Made by a program: the position numbers and the translations under genes. 64,000 nt of DNA, from NCBI GenBank assembly GCA_022838705.1, contig JALHJZ010000002.1, positions 1 through 64,000 of the forward strand, read 5' to 3'. Shown in pieces: positions 26,607 through 35,373 of the stretch (position 1 is the first letter of the stretch; the number at the start of each line of letters is the position of its first letter). Under the pieces are notes generated by a model that ran no database searches, was not told the origin of the DNA, and saw only the letters and a list, made by a program, of their open reading frames with translations. The DNA comes from Candidatus Bipolaricaulota bacterium (lineage in GTDB: Bacteria > Bipolaricaulota > Bipolaricaulia > Bipolaricaulales > Bipolaricaulaceae).

Positions 26607-28133
26607 CTACCGAACGGAACCGGACGGGGCAACCCGCGCCGCTTCCGTGGCGAGGGTCCGCAGGCACTGGGCCGCAGGCTGGGTCAGCGCTCCGCTCCTG
26701 TACCGCCAGGTCCAGTTCCCCTCCGGTCGGCCGGGGCGGTTCATGCGGGCTGAGCTATCCAGACCCAGCACATCCTGGAGGGGGATCAGCGCCAGGGCGG
26801 CCCGGGATCCCAGGGCAAGGCGGATCAACGCCCCCGGCGCGTCCTCGTCCCGCTCGAGGCGGATCCCGTTCTCAGCGAGGTAAGCCCGGGCCCGCTCCCG
26901 CTCCGCCGCGGGGGCGGTCCGGAACCAGCCGCGGGCCGTGTCGTTGTCGTGGGTGCCCGTGTAGGCGAGGACCCGCCCGTGCTCGGGGTAATTGTGGGGG
27001 AGGTGGGGATTGTCATCCCCGCCCTGGAACGCGAACTGGAGGACCCGCATCCCGGGGAGCCCGAACCGGTCGCGGAGGGCTTCCACCGCCGGGGTGATCA
27101 CCCCAAGGTCCTCGGCAACGATCGGCACGTCGCCGAGGGAGGCTCGGATTGCGGCGAGGAGGGCGTCCCCGGGGGCCGGGACCCACCGCCCGTGGATCGC
27201 GGTCGGCTCGGTGGCCGGGATCTCCCAGTACGCCTCGAATCCCCGGAAGTGATCAATGCGCACGAGGTCACAGGTGCGGAGCGCATGGCGGACGCGGGCG
27301 ATCCACCACCGAAACCCATCCGCCGCGAGCACATCCCACCGGTAGAGGGGATTCCCCCACCGTTGCCCGGTGGCGCTGAAGTAATCCGGCGGGACCCCGG
27401 CGACGACGGTGGGGTTCCCCTCGTGGTCGAGGTGGTAGAACCCTTGATGGGCCCACACATCGGCCGAGTCGTGGGAGACGAAGATCGGCATGTCGCCGAT
27501 GATCCCGATCCCCCGCTCGCGGGCATGCGCCCGCACGGCATCCCACGCCAGGTGGAACCGCCACTGGGTCCAGGCATGGAATCCGACGTCCTCGGCGAGG
27601 GCGCGCCGGGCAGCGGACAGGGAGCGCGGGGCGCGCTGGACGAGCTCGGCCGGCCACGACGGCCAGGGAGCTCCCCGGAACTGGGCCTTGAGGGCCATGA
27701 ACAGGGCGTAATCGGGGAGCCAGTCGTCCTCGAAGCGGCTGAATCGGCCGAGGTCCCTCTTCTCCCCCCACGATCCATGGCGGAGGAAGCCCGCGTAGGC
27801 GCGGCGGAGGAGGGGCCAGCGGGTCTCGTAGATCCGCCCGAAGTCCACCCTCTCCTCCGGGAACGACGGAAGCTCGCCCGCGGGGAGCCAGCCGCGGGCG
27901 CGGAACTCCTCCGGGTCAAGGAGGTACGGGTTCCCCGCGAACGCGGAGAAGGACTGGTAGGGCGAATCGCCGTACCCGGTCGGGCCGAGGGGGAGGACTT
28001 GCCACCACCGGCCGCCCGCTGCGGTGAGCCAATCGAGGAACCCCCGCGCCTCCGCACCGAGGGACCCGATCCCCCACCGACCGGGGAAGCTCGTGGGGTG
28101 AAGCACGATCCCGAACGACCGTGGCAGTTCCAT
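26607..28133 (-). CDS. malQ: 4-alpha-glucanotransferase (GH77)
   Basis: A 508-residue amylomaltase that moves alpha-1,4-glucan segments in glycogen or maltodextrin metabolism. Family blocks: GIGSLGAEARGFLDWL, WWQVLPLGPTGYGDSPYQS, SAFAGNPYLLD, GIIGDMPIFVSHDSADVWAH, RIDHFRGFEAYWEIP (catalytic region), IVAEDLGVITPAVEALRD and YTGTHDNDTARGW. Length is normal. A TAAGCT box ends 7 nt before the ATG and no ribosome site is present. It diverges from the LOG gene. Confidence 0.96.
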   Translation of the reverse strand: MELPRSFGIVLHPTSFPGRWGIGSLGAEARGFLDWLTAAGGRWWQVLPLGPTGYGDSPYQSFSAFAGNPYLLDPEEFRARGWLPAGELPSFPEERVDFGRIYETRWPLLRRAYAGFLRHGSWGEKRDLGRFSRFEDDWLPDYALFMALKAQFRGAPWPSWPAELVQRAPRSLSAARRALAEDVGFHAWTQWRFHLAWDAVRAHARERGIGIIGDMPIFVSHDSADVWAHQGFYHLDHEGNPTVVAGVPPDYFSATGQRWGNPLYRWDVLAADGFRWWIARVRHALRTCDLVRIDHFRGFEAYWEIPATEPTAIHGRWVPAPGDALLAAIRASLGDVPIVAEDLGVITPAVEALRDRFGLPGMRVLQFAFQGGDDNPHLPHNYPEHGRVLAYTGTHDNDTARGWFRTAPAAERERARAYLAENGIRLERDEDAPGALIRLALGSRAALALIPLQDVLGLDSSARMNRPGRPEGNWTWRYRSGALTQPAAQCLRTLATEAARVAPSGSVR

Positions 28134-28140
28134 CAGGGGT

Positions 28141-28169
28141 AGCTTAGCGCACCCCGAGCTCGCGTTCAG
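28141..28169 (-). promoter_or_regulatory. Candidate leaderless promoter of malQ
   Basis: On the minus strand CTGAAC (28169-28164), 17 bp, TAAGCT (28146-28141), then 7 nt to the ATG at 28133. The -35 box is weak; the -10 box fits TANNNT. Confidence 0.4.
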
Positions 28170-28193
28170 GGGGCCTCCCCGGGGCGCCGCGTG

Positions 28194-28199
28194 TAGGAT
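28194..28199 (+). promoter_or_regulatory. -10 box of the LOG gene
   Basis: TAGGAT, 8 nt before the ATG at 28208. The intervening AGGGGG could alternatively act as a weak ribosome site. No clear -35 box. Confidence 0.35.
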
Positions 28200-28207
28200 A
28201 GGGGGTC

Positions 28208-28906
28208 ATGGCGGCACGACGCGGGGAGCGGGAGTACGTGACGGACGCGCTGGCGGAGAACGGTTGGCACATGTTCCGGATCCTGGGGGAGTTCGCCGCC
28301 GGGTTCGAGGCCCTGGCGGGCGTGGAACGGGCGGTGGCCGTGTTTGGGTCCGCCCGCGATGGCCTCCACCCCGTGTACTACCGCGCCGCCGAAGCCCTCG
28401 GGGCCGCGCTCGCTAAGGCAGGGTATGCTGTCCTCACCGGCGGGGGGCCGGGAATCATGGAGGCAGCGAACAAGGGCGCGTTCGAGGCGGACGGGGAGAG
28501 CATCGGCCTCAGCATCTACACGCCCCGCGAACAGGCCCCCAACCCGTACCAAACCCGCGCCCTCTCGTTCCGCTACTTCTTCGTGCGCAAGGTGATGCTC
28601 GTCACGTACGCGTCCGCGTTCGTGGTGTTCCCGGGCGGCTACGGAACGCTCGATGAGCTGTTCGAAGCCCTGACCCTCATCCAGACCCTCAAGGTCCGTC
28701 CGTTCCCGATCTACTTGGTGGGGAGCGAGTTCTGGAAGGGCTTGATGGACTGGATCACGGGCCCACTCACTGCCCAGGGGACAATCGGGGCCGACGACCC
28801 GCGCCTGGTCCAGGTGGTGGACGAGGTCCTGGAGATCCCGGCGGGCATCGAGGCCTACCATCGCCGGCCCGACCATGGCGGGTTTGCGGTGCCCGAGGAG
28901 ACGTGA
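28208..28906 (+). CDS. LOG-family (Rossmann-fold, TIGR00730-type) protein
   Basis: A 232-residue protein of the LOG / 'lysine decarboxylase-like' family. The nucleotide site is VAVFGSAR near residue 45 and VLTGGGPGIMEAANKGAF. The catalytic signature is VVFPGGYGTLDELFEALT (PGGxGTxxE). Members are phosphoribohydrolases acting on cytokinin-type or purine nucleotides; true lysine decarboxylase activity is not expected. The N-terminal ~40 residues are an extra helical region, as in the longer bacterial subgroup. Monocistronic, with a strong terminator 12 bp after the stop. Confidence 0.9.
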   Translation: MAARRGEREYVTDALAENGWHMFRILGEFAAGFEALAGVERAVAVFGSARDGLHPVYYRAAEALGAALAKAGYAVLTGGGPGIMEAANKGAFEADGESIGLSIYTPREQAPNPYQTRALSFRYFFVRKVMLVTYASAFVVFPGGYGTLDELFEALTLIQTLKVRPFPIYLVGSEFWKGLMDWITGPLTAQGTIGADDPRLVQVVDEVLEIPAGIEAYHRRPDHGGFAVPEET

Positions 28907-28917
28907 CGGAAACGAGA

Positions 28918-28948
28918 GGAACGGCCCGCGCCGAGCACGGGCCGTTCC
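28918..28948 (+). terminator. Intrinsic terminator after the LOG gene
   Basis: An 11-bp perfect stem (GGAACGGCCCG / CGGGCCGTTCC) with a 9-nt loop, followed by GTTACC. Strong hairpin, short T content. Confidence 0.7.
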
Positions 28949-29058
28949 GTTACCAACTACGTCGTACACCTCTCTATGGCCAAACTCCCACCTCCTTGTA
29001 CGATCCCAGCACGACGCCGGGAGGATGGGTGCCTAGGCGCAGACACTCTAGCACGAAC

Positions 29059-29091
29059 GGGGAGGGAGGACAAGGCCGTCTGTCCCTCCCC
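29059..29091 (+). other. Stem-loop in the leader of the PKD lipoprotein gene
   Basis: GGGGAGGGA pairs with TCCCTCCCC, with an inner ACA/TGT continuation. It ends only 7 bp before the AAGGAGGAGG ribosome site, so it could terminate upstream reading or affect initiation. The remaining 28949-29058 shows nothing else I can support. Confidence 0.4.
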
Positions 29092-29108
29092 CAAACAAGG
29101 AGGAGGAG

Positions 29109-29777
29109 ATGAAGCGGTGGTGGGCCGTAGTGATGGGAGGAACACTTTTCCTTTCCGGTTGCGCCCGCGTAGCGCCCGATCCGTGTCGGGGGGTGGCTCC
29201 CCCCATGGCGACGTTCCGCGTATCCCCCGAGGGCGGGGAACTCCCCCTGCTGGTGACGTTCGACGCCGGGGACTCGTTCGCGAGCGAGGGACAGATCGTC
29301 GGGTACCAGTGGGAGTTTGGGGACGGGACCACGGGCACCGGCCCCGTCGTACAGCACGTGTTCGACCGGGATCCCGACAGGCCGGAGGAACAAGAGTTCC
29401 CCGTCACCCTCACCGTAACCCAAGAATCGGCGACGGAGGGGGGCGTGTGCCACCGCACCACCCAGGCAATGCGCGTCCTCCGCTACGGGAAGAGCTACCC
29501 CCTGAACGTGGTGCGGTGGGAGCTCGTGCCCGAATACTACGGATCCCTCATCGAAGGGGTCGTACGCAACGAGAGCGCGGACCGACGCGTGACCCATGCC
29601 GAGGTGCACGCCCGCTTCTACCGCGAGCCGGGCCACGTGCTGGTGGGCGAGGCGCGCCGGGAGCTATGGGATATCCGCCCGAGTGAGGAGCGGACCTTCA
29701 TGATCCCAACCTACCTCTGGCCACAGCAGTTCGACTGGGTCGAGCTCCGTACGGAGGCCTTCACCGCCCAGCCCTGA
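29109..29777 (+). CDS. PKD-domain lipoprotein
   Basis: A 222-residue lipoprotein. The signal peptide ends in the lipobox LFLSGC. Residues about 30-125 are a PKD domain (DAGDSFASEGQIVGYQWEFG, then DGTTGTG and a closing VTLTV strand). A second beta domain at 130-215 (VVRWELVPEYYGSLIEGVVR) resembles FxLYD-type envelope domains. No enzyme motif. The ATG follows an excellent ribosome site. Its stop lies inside the stem of a downstream hairpin, and it converges with the foldase gene. Confidence 0.85.
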   Translation: MKRWWAVVMGGTLFLSGCARVAPDPCRGVAPPMATFRVSPEGGELPLLVTFDAGDSFASEGQIVGYQWEFGDGTTGTGPVVQHVFDRDPDRPEEQEFPVTLTVTQESATEGGVCHRTTQAMRVLRYGKSYPLNVVRWELVPEYYGSLIEGVVRNESADRRVTHAEVHARFYREPGHVLVGEARRELWDIRPSEERTFMIPTYLWPQQFDWVELRTEAFTAQP

Positions 29778-29797
29778 GCCCACGGCCCAGGGCTGGG
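29767..29797 (+). terminator. Hairpin overlapping the stop of the PKD lipoprotein gene
   Basis: A 10-bp perfect stem CCCAGCCCTG / CAGGGCTGGG with an 11-nt loop; the TGA is within it. No U-run follows, so it may work as a transcript end or with Rho. Confidence 0.5.
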
Positions 29798-29824
29798 CTC
29801 CCCAGCGAAGATCCCGTCCCCTCT

Positions 29825-31960
29825 CTAGCGGGGGAGGGCCTCCTTCCCCTCCAGCAGGGTGATCCGCTCCTGGATATCCTTGTCGTCGGGGAGAACCTTC
29901 AGGGCCTCCTGATAGGCGGCGAGGGCGGCCTGACGCGCTTCCTCGATCTCCTCCTCCACCCGTGCGATCTCGGCCTCGCGCTCGGGGCCCTCGGGGAGCT
30001 GCGTCGTGAGGAGCTCGATCTCGGACTGGAGCGACGCCATCTTCTCCTCGTACAGGGAGCCGATGATGAACGAGAGGTACTTCTCCTCGACCACCCCCTC
30101 GTCCCGGATCCTCTCGAACGCGGCGATCCCGCGGTCGAGGTCCAGGTCCTTCAGGTACATCGCCTCGAGGATGGGGTCAGAGATGACGACCGTCGCCTCC
30201 TCGCGGGCTGCCTTCAGCCAGGCATCGAACCTCTCCCGCGCGATCGCGCTCTCGGCGTCGGCCCGCACACGGTCCGCCACTTCTTCGAACTCGGGCTCGC
30301 TCGCGGCGCGACGGTTGGTGACGCGGATGATGTGGAACCCAAAATCGGTCTGGACGATGCCGCTCGTCTCCCCGACCTCAAGGGCAAACGCTGCCTCCTC
30401 GAACTCGGGGACCATCACCCCGCGCCCAAACCACCCGAGCGCCCCCCCCTGGGCAGCGCTGCCGGTATCCGTGGACCGGGTGCGGGCGAGCTCGGCGAAG
30501 TCAGCGCCGCCAGCGAGTTCAGCGAGGATCGCCCGCGCTTCCTCCTCCGTCTTCACCAGGATGTGCGAGGCCTCGATCTGCTCCTCGGTGCTGTAGTCGG
30601 TCTTGTGTTCCTCAAAGTACGCGCGGAGCTCGTCCTCGGAGAGCTCGATCGGGCCCACCACCGCTTGTTGAACTGCGGCGTAGAGGAGCTGCTCAGCCAC
30701 GCTCGCCCGCCCCTCTTCCTTGAACTCCTCCAGGGTCCCGCCGTAGAGCGCGAAGTATCCAATGAGGTCCTGCTCAGTCATTCCGTACGTGTCGAGCATC
30801 GCCTGGTACTGTTTTTGGAACTCGGCCTCGGTCTCCTCCCCGGTGATGACGACCCCCAGACGCTCCGCCTCGGCTTCAACGAGGCCGCGGGTGATGACAG
30901 CCGTGAGGGCAGTGAGGTCGAGGTCGAGGTCGAACAGGCGGCCCCGCGCGCCGGCGCGGAAGATCTCGATGTCAATTCCGAACTGAGCGTACAGCTGGGC
31001 GTAGTAATCGAGGATAGACTCCCGCATGCTGTCGAACGCCGCACGGTCGAGGGGATGGCCATTGACGATGAGGAACGGGCCCGTCGCGGCGGGAGGCGGC
31101 ACCGGCGCCGTGGCGGCGGGGGTCACAGTGAGCAGGGCGGGGTCCGACGTGACGCTCCCGCACGGATTCGTGACGACCACGGTGTAGCTACCGGCGTCCG
31201 CGCTGGCGACGGCGGGGATCGTGTAGCTCGGCTCCGTCGCGCCCGCGATGTCGGCGCCGTCCCTCTTCCACTGGTAGGCAAGTGGCGGGGTTCCCGCGGC
31301 GGTGACGCTGAACGTGGCAGAGCTCCCGGCGACGACGGTCTGGGGCGCGGGGTGGACCGTGATGGCAGGAGCGGTGCTCACACTGAGCGCGGCCGCGTGC
31401 GAGGTCACCGTCCCACAGCTGTTCGTGACCACCACGGTGTAGGTTCCCTCATCAGCGGTGGTCACGGCGGGGATGGTATAGATCGCGGTCGTGGCGTCGG
31501 CGATGGGGGTCCCATCCTTCTTCCACTGGTAGGCAAGCGGCGGGGTTCCCGCGGCGGTGACGCTGAACAAGACAGACTTCCCCGCACAGGCCGATTGGGC
31601 AGCGGGTTGGACGGTGAGGGTGGGGGGGACGTTCACGGTGAGCACAGCCGCCGCTGAGGTGATGCTGCCCGCAGCGTTGGTCACGACCACTGTGTAGCTC
31701 CCCGCATCGCCCGCCGCAACGGAGCCGATCGTATAGGTGGCGGTGGTCGCCCCTGAGATCGCTGTTCCATCCTTGCGCCACTGGTAGGAAAGGGGCGCCG
31801 TGCCAGCCGCCGTCACGCTGAACGTGACCTTCCCCCCCACGCAGGCCGTCTGGGCCGTGGGCGGGGTGGAAATCGTGGGGGGAGTCCCCTTGTCGCAGCC
31901 AGCGAGAAGGGCCCCCATCCCAAGGACAATAAGAACTGCCACAACCGCACGTATCCGCAT
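29825..31960 (-). CDS. Peptidyl-prolyl isomerase (PpiC/SurA-type) lipoprotein with three Ig-like domains
   Basis: A 711-residue lipoprotein (lipobox ALLAGC, Cys22). Residues about 28-109, 110-196 and 197-283 are three near-identical Ig-like domains, each with YQWxxDG and a SYTVVVTN or TYTVVVTN strand. A SurA-like helical region (about 290-450) follows. The parvulin domain is at about 460-548 (EASHILVKTEEEA, GGALGWFGRGVMVPEFEEAA, GFHIIRVTNRR). The C-terminal 160 residues are helical or coiled coil. The parvulin part should fold secreted proteins; the Ig array is unusual on a foldase and may extend it from the membrane or bind clients. Strong ribosome site (GAAGGAGG). Confidence 0.92.
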   Translation of the reverse strand: MRIRAVVAVLIVLGMGALLAGCDKGTPPTISTPPTAQTACVGGKVTFSVTAAGTAPLSYQWRKDGTAISGATTATYTIGSVAAGDAGSYTVVVTNAAGSITSAAAVLTVNVPPTLTVQPAAQSACAGKSVLFSVTAAGTPPLAYQWKKDGTPIADATTAIYTIPAVTTADEGTYTVVVTNSCGTVTSHAAALSVSTAPAITVHPAPQTVVAGSSATFSVTAAGTPPLAYQWKRDGADIAGATEPSYTIPAVASADAGSYTVVVTNPCGSVTSDPALLTVTPAATAPVPPPAATGPFLIVNGHPLDRAAFDSMRESILDYYAQLYAQFGIDIEIFRAGARGRLFDLDLDLTALTAVITRGLVEAEAERLGVVITGEETEAEFQKQYQAMLDTYGMTEQDLIGYFALYGGTLEEFKEEGRASVAEQLLYAAVQQAVVGPIELSEDELRAYFEEHKTDYSTEEQIEASHILVKTEEEARAILAELAGGADFAELARTRSTDTGSAAQGGALGWFGRGVMVPEFEEAAFALEVGETSGIVQTDFGFHIIRVTNRRAASEPEFEEVADRVRADAESAIARERFDAWLKAAREEATVVISDPILEAMYLKDLDLDRGIAAFERIRDEGVVEEKYLSFIIGSLYEEKMASLQSEIELLTTQLPEGPEREAEIARVEEEIEEARQAALAAYQEALKVLPDDKDIQERITLLEGKEALPR
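31121..31882 (-). repeat. Tandem DNA repeat encoding three Ig domains
   Basis: Three copies of about 255 bp. The stretch CACTGGTAGGCAAG, then GGCGGGGTTCCCGCGGCGGT, recurs at about 31270 and 31523, with a more diverged copy near 31780. The conservation at DNA level points to recent duplication or gene conversion of the domain. Confidence 0.75.
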
Positions 31961-31998
31961 GTCATGCCTCCTTCAACCAAAATGAGCTTACCCGGTAC

Positions 31999-32019
31999 GG
32001 GCGCTCGCCGAAAGCGCCC
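31999..32019 (-). terminator. Hairpin between the GNAT and foldase genes
   Basis: On the minus strand a 7-bp stem GGGCGCT / AGCGCCC with a 7-nt loop, 14 bp after the GNAT stop, followed about 18 nt on by CATTTT. Likely ends the GNAT transcript. Confidence 0.5.
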
Positions 32020-32032
32020 CCGTGGGATCGGT

Positions 32033-33070
32033 TCACCCTGCTCCAAGATAGGCCCGCACGGAAGCCGCTTCCACCTGCCAGATCGTCCACTCCTTGTACA
32101 GTCGGAACCCCATCGCATGGTTGATCTTGAGCATCGGAACATTGGAGCTCGCGTTCGCGGTACGGACACGGACAACCGTGGGCCGCTCGGCCAGCACCCG
32201 CGCGATCATCGTTGCCTTGAGCCATTTCCCCAAGCCGTGGCCGCGGTACTTGGGGAGGACGCCCGTGTCCCCCTGCCACAGGGCGGCAGGTTGAGCGGGA
32301 TCCCAGAACACCTTGGTGAACCCGGCGAGCTCGCCCGAGGCGCGGTGGCGGGCGTAGAGGGTCCACCTCTCCCTCTTCCGCGCGGCCAACGCCGCATCCG
32401 ACTGGCGCACCATCTCCGGGGTCCACGTCCAGTCCTCCACCTCGAGCTCATCCCGGGGGGCCGTGTTCATCACGTCCTTGAGCTCGCAGATCGCTATCAG
32501 CTCCTCCTCCGGGTAGGGGCCGATCCACCAGCCGAGGGAGAACAGGTCGTGAGGCCCCTCGTGGCACCATCGCTCCATGAGGGCCCGGTCGAGGGAGGCC
32601 AGATCGAGCTGGTTCGTAGCGGAGACCATCCCCGCCCTTGCCCCGACCCGTGCGGCAAACGCCCGTCCCGCGGGGAGCGCGGAGTCCGTGCCGAACGTGA
32701 GAAGCGTCTTCCCTCCCTCTTCGCAGGCGGTGACGAGGCGCGCCAGGAGTTCCTTCCCAATCCCACGGCGGCGATGCTCGGGGAGGACGGCGATGTCGAG
32801 ATCGGCGATGTGACGGTTCTGGAGAGTGTTGTAGAAGTAGGTGGTCGCGGTGGCCACAGCTTCCTCCCCCCGCCACGCCACCCACCGCTGGACAGCCCAG
32901 TACGGCGGGATCGTCCTCAGCTCCCCTTCCCAGTCCGCCAGCGCCCGCGGGGGATCCTCCGGCCACGCCTCAGCCTGGAGCCGGGTGGTAAGGGCATGGG
33001 CCGCCGCTACCTCGCGCCGCGAGGCAGTCTTGATCTCAAATGAGCTGATGCGAATAGAACCCTCCGCCAT
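32033..33070 (-). CDS. Tandem GNAT-family N-acetyltransferase
   Basis: A 345-residue protein made of two GNAT folds. The first has the acetyl-CoA loop LPEHRRRGIGKELLARL near residue 100; the second has VLPKYRGHGLGKWLKATM near 285. The C-terminus holds NHAMGFRLYKEWTIWQV, the usual GNAT final strand. Two-domain GNATs often use one half for catalysis; the substrate cannot be told. GGAGGCG precedes the ATG. It stands 92 bp downstream of ybaN on the same strand. Confidence 0.88.
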   Translation of the reverse strand: MAEGSIRISSFEIKTASRREVAAAHALTTRLQAEAWPEDPPRALADWEGELRTIPPYWAVQRWVAWRGEEAVATATTYFYNTLQNRHIADLDIAVLPEHRRRGIGKELLARLVTACEEGGKTLLTFGTDSALPAGRAFAARVGARAGMVSATNQLDLASLDRALMERWCHEGPHDLFSLGWWIGPYPEEELIAICELKDVMNTAPRDELEVEDWTWTPEMVRQSDAALAARKRERWTLYARHRASGELAGFTKVFWDPAQPAALWQGDTGVLPKYRGHGLGKWLKATMIARVLAERPTVVRVRTANASSNVPMLKINHAMGFRLYKEWTIWQVEAASVRAYLGAG

Positions 33071-33162
33071 AACGCCTCCCCAACAGTCCTTCGGAAAAGA
33101 CGCATGGTACGTTCGAACCGCCGGTCAGGCAAGAGAGCGGGTGAGCAGCCGACGTGGCGGAG

Positions 33163-33543
33163 CTACCCCCGCCGGGTGGGGAGGCGGAGGGTGTACCACG
33201 TCGTGCCGAGGGCCATCGCCACGAGGAGGAGGCGGGGCCACGCCGTGCGGGCGATGAACACCGCCGAGATCGCGACCGACCCCCACACAAGGAGGAGCGA
33301 TCCCGCCTTCCACGTCCAGGGGAGCCCACGCCCTTCCTCGTAGTCGCGGAGGTAGCGTCCGAACAGGCGGTTCTCGGTAAGCCATCGGTGAAGGCGGGGG
33401 GAACTGTGGGCGAAGCACCACGCGGCGAGGAGGAGGAACGGGGTCGCGGGGACGATGGGGAGGATCCAGCCGAGAACCGCCAACCCAACACAGAGGAGGC
33501 CGCCCGCGATGAGGACGAGCCGCTGATCCTTGGGGGAAGCCAC
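33163..33543 (-). CDS. ybaN: YbaN/DUF454 family inner-membrane protein
   Basis: A 126-residue protein with four hydrophobic segments. The family motif is LGWILPIVPATPFLLLAAWC followed by FAHSSPRLHRWL and NRLFGRYLRDY. Length equals the Escherichia coli YbaN. The GTG at 33543 is chosen because it lies 4 bp after the upstream glycosyltransferase stop; longer in-frame starts would run inside that gene. Function of the family is unknown. Confidence 0.85.
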   Translation of the reverse strand: MASPKDQRLVLIAGGLLCVGLAVLGWILPIVPATPFLLLAAWCFAHSSPRLHRWLTENRLFGRYLRDYEEGRGLPWTWKAGSLLLVWGSVAISAVFIARTAWPRLLLVAMALGTTWYTLRLPTRRG

Positions 33544-33547
33544 GCGA

Positions 33548-34678
33548 TCAGGCCGGACCCGTTCCCGCCGCACGGGCGAGGGCAGCGATCTCGTGGGCGA
33601 TCTCAAGGGAAGCGTTGGGGTACGCGATCTTCTTCGTAGCCTCCCTCCGGCGGGCGAGCTCGTCGGGGGAAGAGATCCAATCCGCGAGGGTGGCCCGCAC
33701 CTCCTGTGGCGTCTTCGCGTACACGCCCGCCCCGGCCTCCGTCACAAACTGAACGTTGGCGCGCTCGTTCACCATCCCGCCAGTGAGGATCATCGGGAGG
33801 CCCATGATCGCCGCCTCGGCGATCACCCCCGGCCCGGGCTTCCCGATGAGGACGTCCGCCCCCCGCATGAGGATCTCCATGTTCGTTACGAACCCGTAGA
33901 TGTGGGTCGGGTTCTGCCACGGGACGGCCCGCAACCGGGCGGCAAGGGCCTCGTTCTTCCCGGCGACGATCGCGAGCTGTGCCCCCAGGCCGTCGAGGGA
34001 CCGGGCGAGCTCCTCCATCGCCCCCATCCCCTCCGCCCCGCTCACGACGAGGGCTGTGGGGAGGTCCTGGTCCCAGCCGAGCTGGTCCCGGGCCTCGGCC
34101 TTGGTCTGGGTGAGGAGGGCGAACTTGGGGTGTGCCGGGTGGCCGACGAGCCGGAGCTTGTCCGGAGCAAGCCCCAGCTTGAGCCCCCTCTCGATCGCGC
34201 TCGGGGTGGGGACGAGGCACCGATCCACGTCGGGATGGAACCACCCACTGTGGGGGGAAGCCAGGTCGGTGATCACGGTGAGGAGGGGTATCTCCCTCTT
34301 GGCCGCGCGGCGGACGGCCACGGCGTACCCGCTGAACCCGGCGTGGAGGACGACCATCGCCTGCCAGCTAGCGAGGGCCTTAAGGCAGGGCCCCTTCCGG
34401 AGGACCCACGACGGAAGGCCCCGGCGGCCAAGGCGCGTCGCGAGGAGTCGATCCGTCTGGGAAACGAAGAAATCGTACGATGGCTGATGGTGGGCCACCC
34501 ACCACGGGTAGATCTCGGGGGCCCAGCGGAACGGGGGAAGCCCGCAGCGGCGGAAGACGTCGAAGTACTCGCACGCGAATGTGTCTGGATCGAGGTGGTG
34601 GAGCGCGGCCTCGATCGCCCGGCCCGCGGCACGATGGCCGCCGCCCGTGTCCGACATGAGGAACCCAATTCGAATCAT
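33548..34678 (-). CDS. MGDG-synthase-like glycosyltransferase (GT28)
   Basis: A 376-residue enzyme resembling plant-type MGDG synthase and bacterial diacylglycerol glucosyltransferases (UgtP-like). N-terminal SDTGGGHRAAGRAIEAAL is the family acceptor motif. The central VVSGAEGMGAMEELARSL and the donor site GADVLIGKPGPGVIAEA followed by NVQFV are typical GT-B features. It probably adds a hexose to diacylglycerol at the inner membrane, giving a glycolipid. It lies just after tRNA-Pro and 4 bp upstream of ybaN. The GT4 and PlsC genes near 38-39 kb may belong to the same lipid pathway. Confidence 0.87.
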   Translation of the reverse strand: MIRIGFLMSDTGGGHRAAGRAIEAALHHLDPDTFACEYFDVFRRCGLPPFRWAPEIYPWWVAHHQPSYDFFVSQTDRLLATRLGRRGLPSWVLRKGPCLKALASWQAMVVLHAGFSGYAVAVRRAAKREIPLLTVITDLASPHSGWFHPDVDRCLVPTPSAIERGLKLGLAPDKLRLVGHPAHPKFALLTQTKAEARDQLGWDQDLPTALVVSGAEGMGAMEELARSLDGLGAQLAIVAGKNEALAARLRAVPWQNPTHIYGFVTNMEILMRGADVLIGKPGPGVIAEAAIMGLPMILTGGMVNERANVQFVTEAGAGVYAKTPQEVRATLADWISSPDELARRREATKKIAYPNASLEIAHEIAALARAAGTGPA

Positions 34679-34750
34679 CGGCTATATGACGCCGCACACG
34701 TGGCACGCGCGGGCATCATGCCCTCGCGCCAGGACCCCGCCCGACGGCCG

Positions 34751-34827
34751 TGGTCGGAGCGAGCGGATTTGAACCGCTGACCCCTGGCCCCCCATGCCAG
34801 TGCGCTACCATGCTGCGCCACGCTCCG
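34751..34827 (-). tRNA. tRNA-Pro (anticodon GGG)
   Basis: On the minus strand the 77-nt sequence folds as a complete tRNA. Acceptor CGGAGCG pairs with CGCTCCG, then A73 and an encoded CCA. D stem GCGC/GCGC. Anticodon stem CTGGC/GCCAG with loop ATGGGGG gives U33 and anticodon GGG. T arm CAGCGGTTCAAATCCGCT-like. The C1-G72 pair is typical of bacterial tRNA-Pro. Reads CCC and CCU. Confidence 0.95.
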
Positions 34828-34839
34828 CTGACCTTGATA

Positions 34840-35373
34840 CTATCGCCCCCTCCCCTCTTCGCCAACCCCACCTTGACGCAACCGGAAGGCCCTCCCCGCT
34901 CCGGCCCCAGCGTCCCGCTCGATAACCCATCGAAAGCAGGTCAGCCGGCGCAGGAACGGCTCGTCGAGGGCGAGGAGGTCGGGCTCCTGCCACAGGGCGA
35001 CCCCGATTTGGGCCCGCTTGCGTTCCCCGTGAGACAGGGTATCCCACCGCGTGAGCCAATCGTCGCCGATCTCAAGATCCCTCCTGATCCCAAACGACAC
35101 GCCATCCCACGAGGCGAGGAACACGCCGAGCTCGGGGGGCGGGTCATCCGTCCGCTGGACGCAGTACACGACGTGATCCGGCGCGCGGATCGTCCCCCGT
35201 TGGGGGAGGAGCTCCCGGCACGCCAGGCGGAGGAGCGTGGTCTTCCCCGCCCCGTTGGCGCCGATCACCCCCGTCCACCCCGGAAGGAGGCCGAAGCTCA
35301 CCCCCACAAAGAGGGGAGCGGCGGCTGATTCGTACCCGAACGAAACGTTGTGAACCGTGAGGGAGGGCACCAT
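34840..35373 (-). pseudogene. Truncated ABC-F-type ATPase remnant
   Basis: The first 145 residues are a good ABC domain: LTVHNVSFGYES, Walker A VIGANGAGKTTLLRL, signature LSHGERKRAQIGVAL and Walker B DLLALDEP. An ABC-F protein would then read TNHLD and continue with a linker and a second ABC domain (over 500 residues). Here, right after DEP, it runs into FLRRLTCFRWVIERD and unrelated low-complexity sequence and stops at 177 residues, 12 bp from tRNA-Pro. This looks like a deletion or rearrangement end next to the tRNA. A short functional ABC ATPase is less likely because the D-loop and H-loop are missing. Confidence 0.7.
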
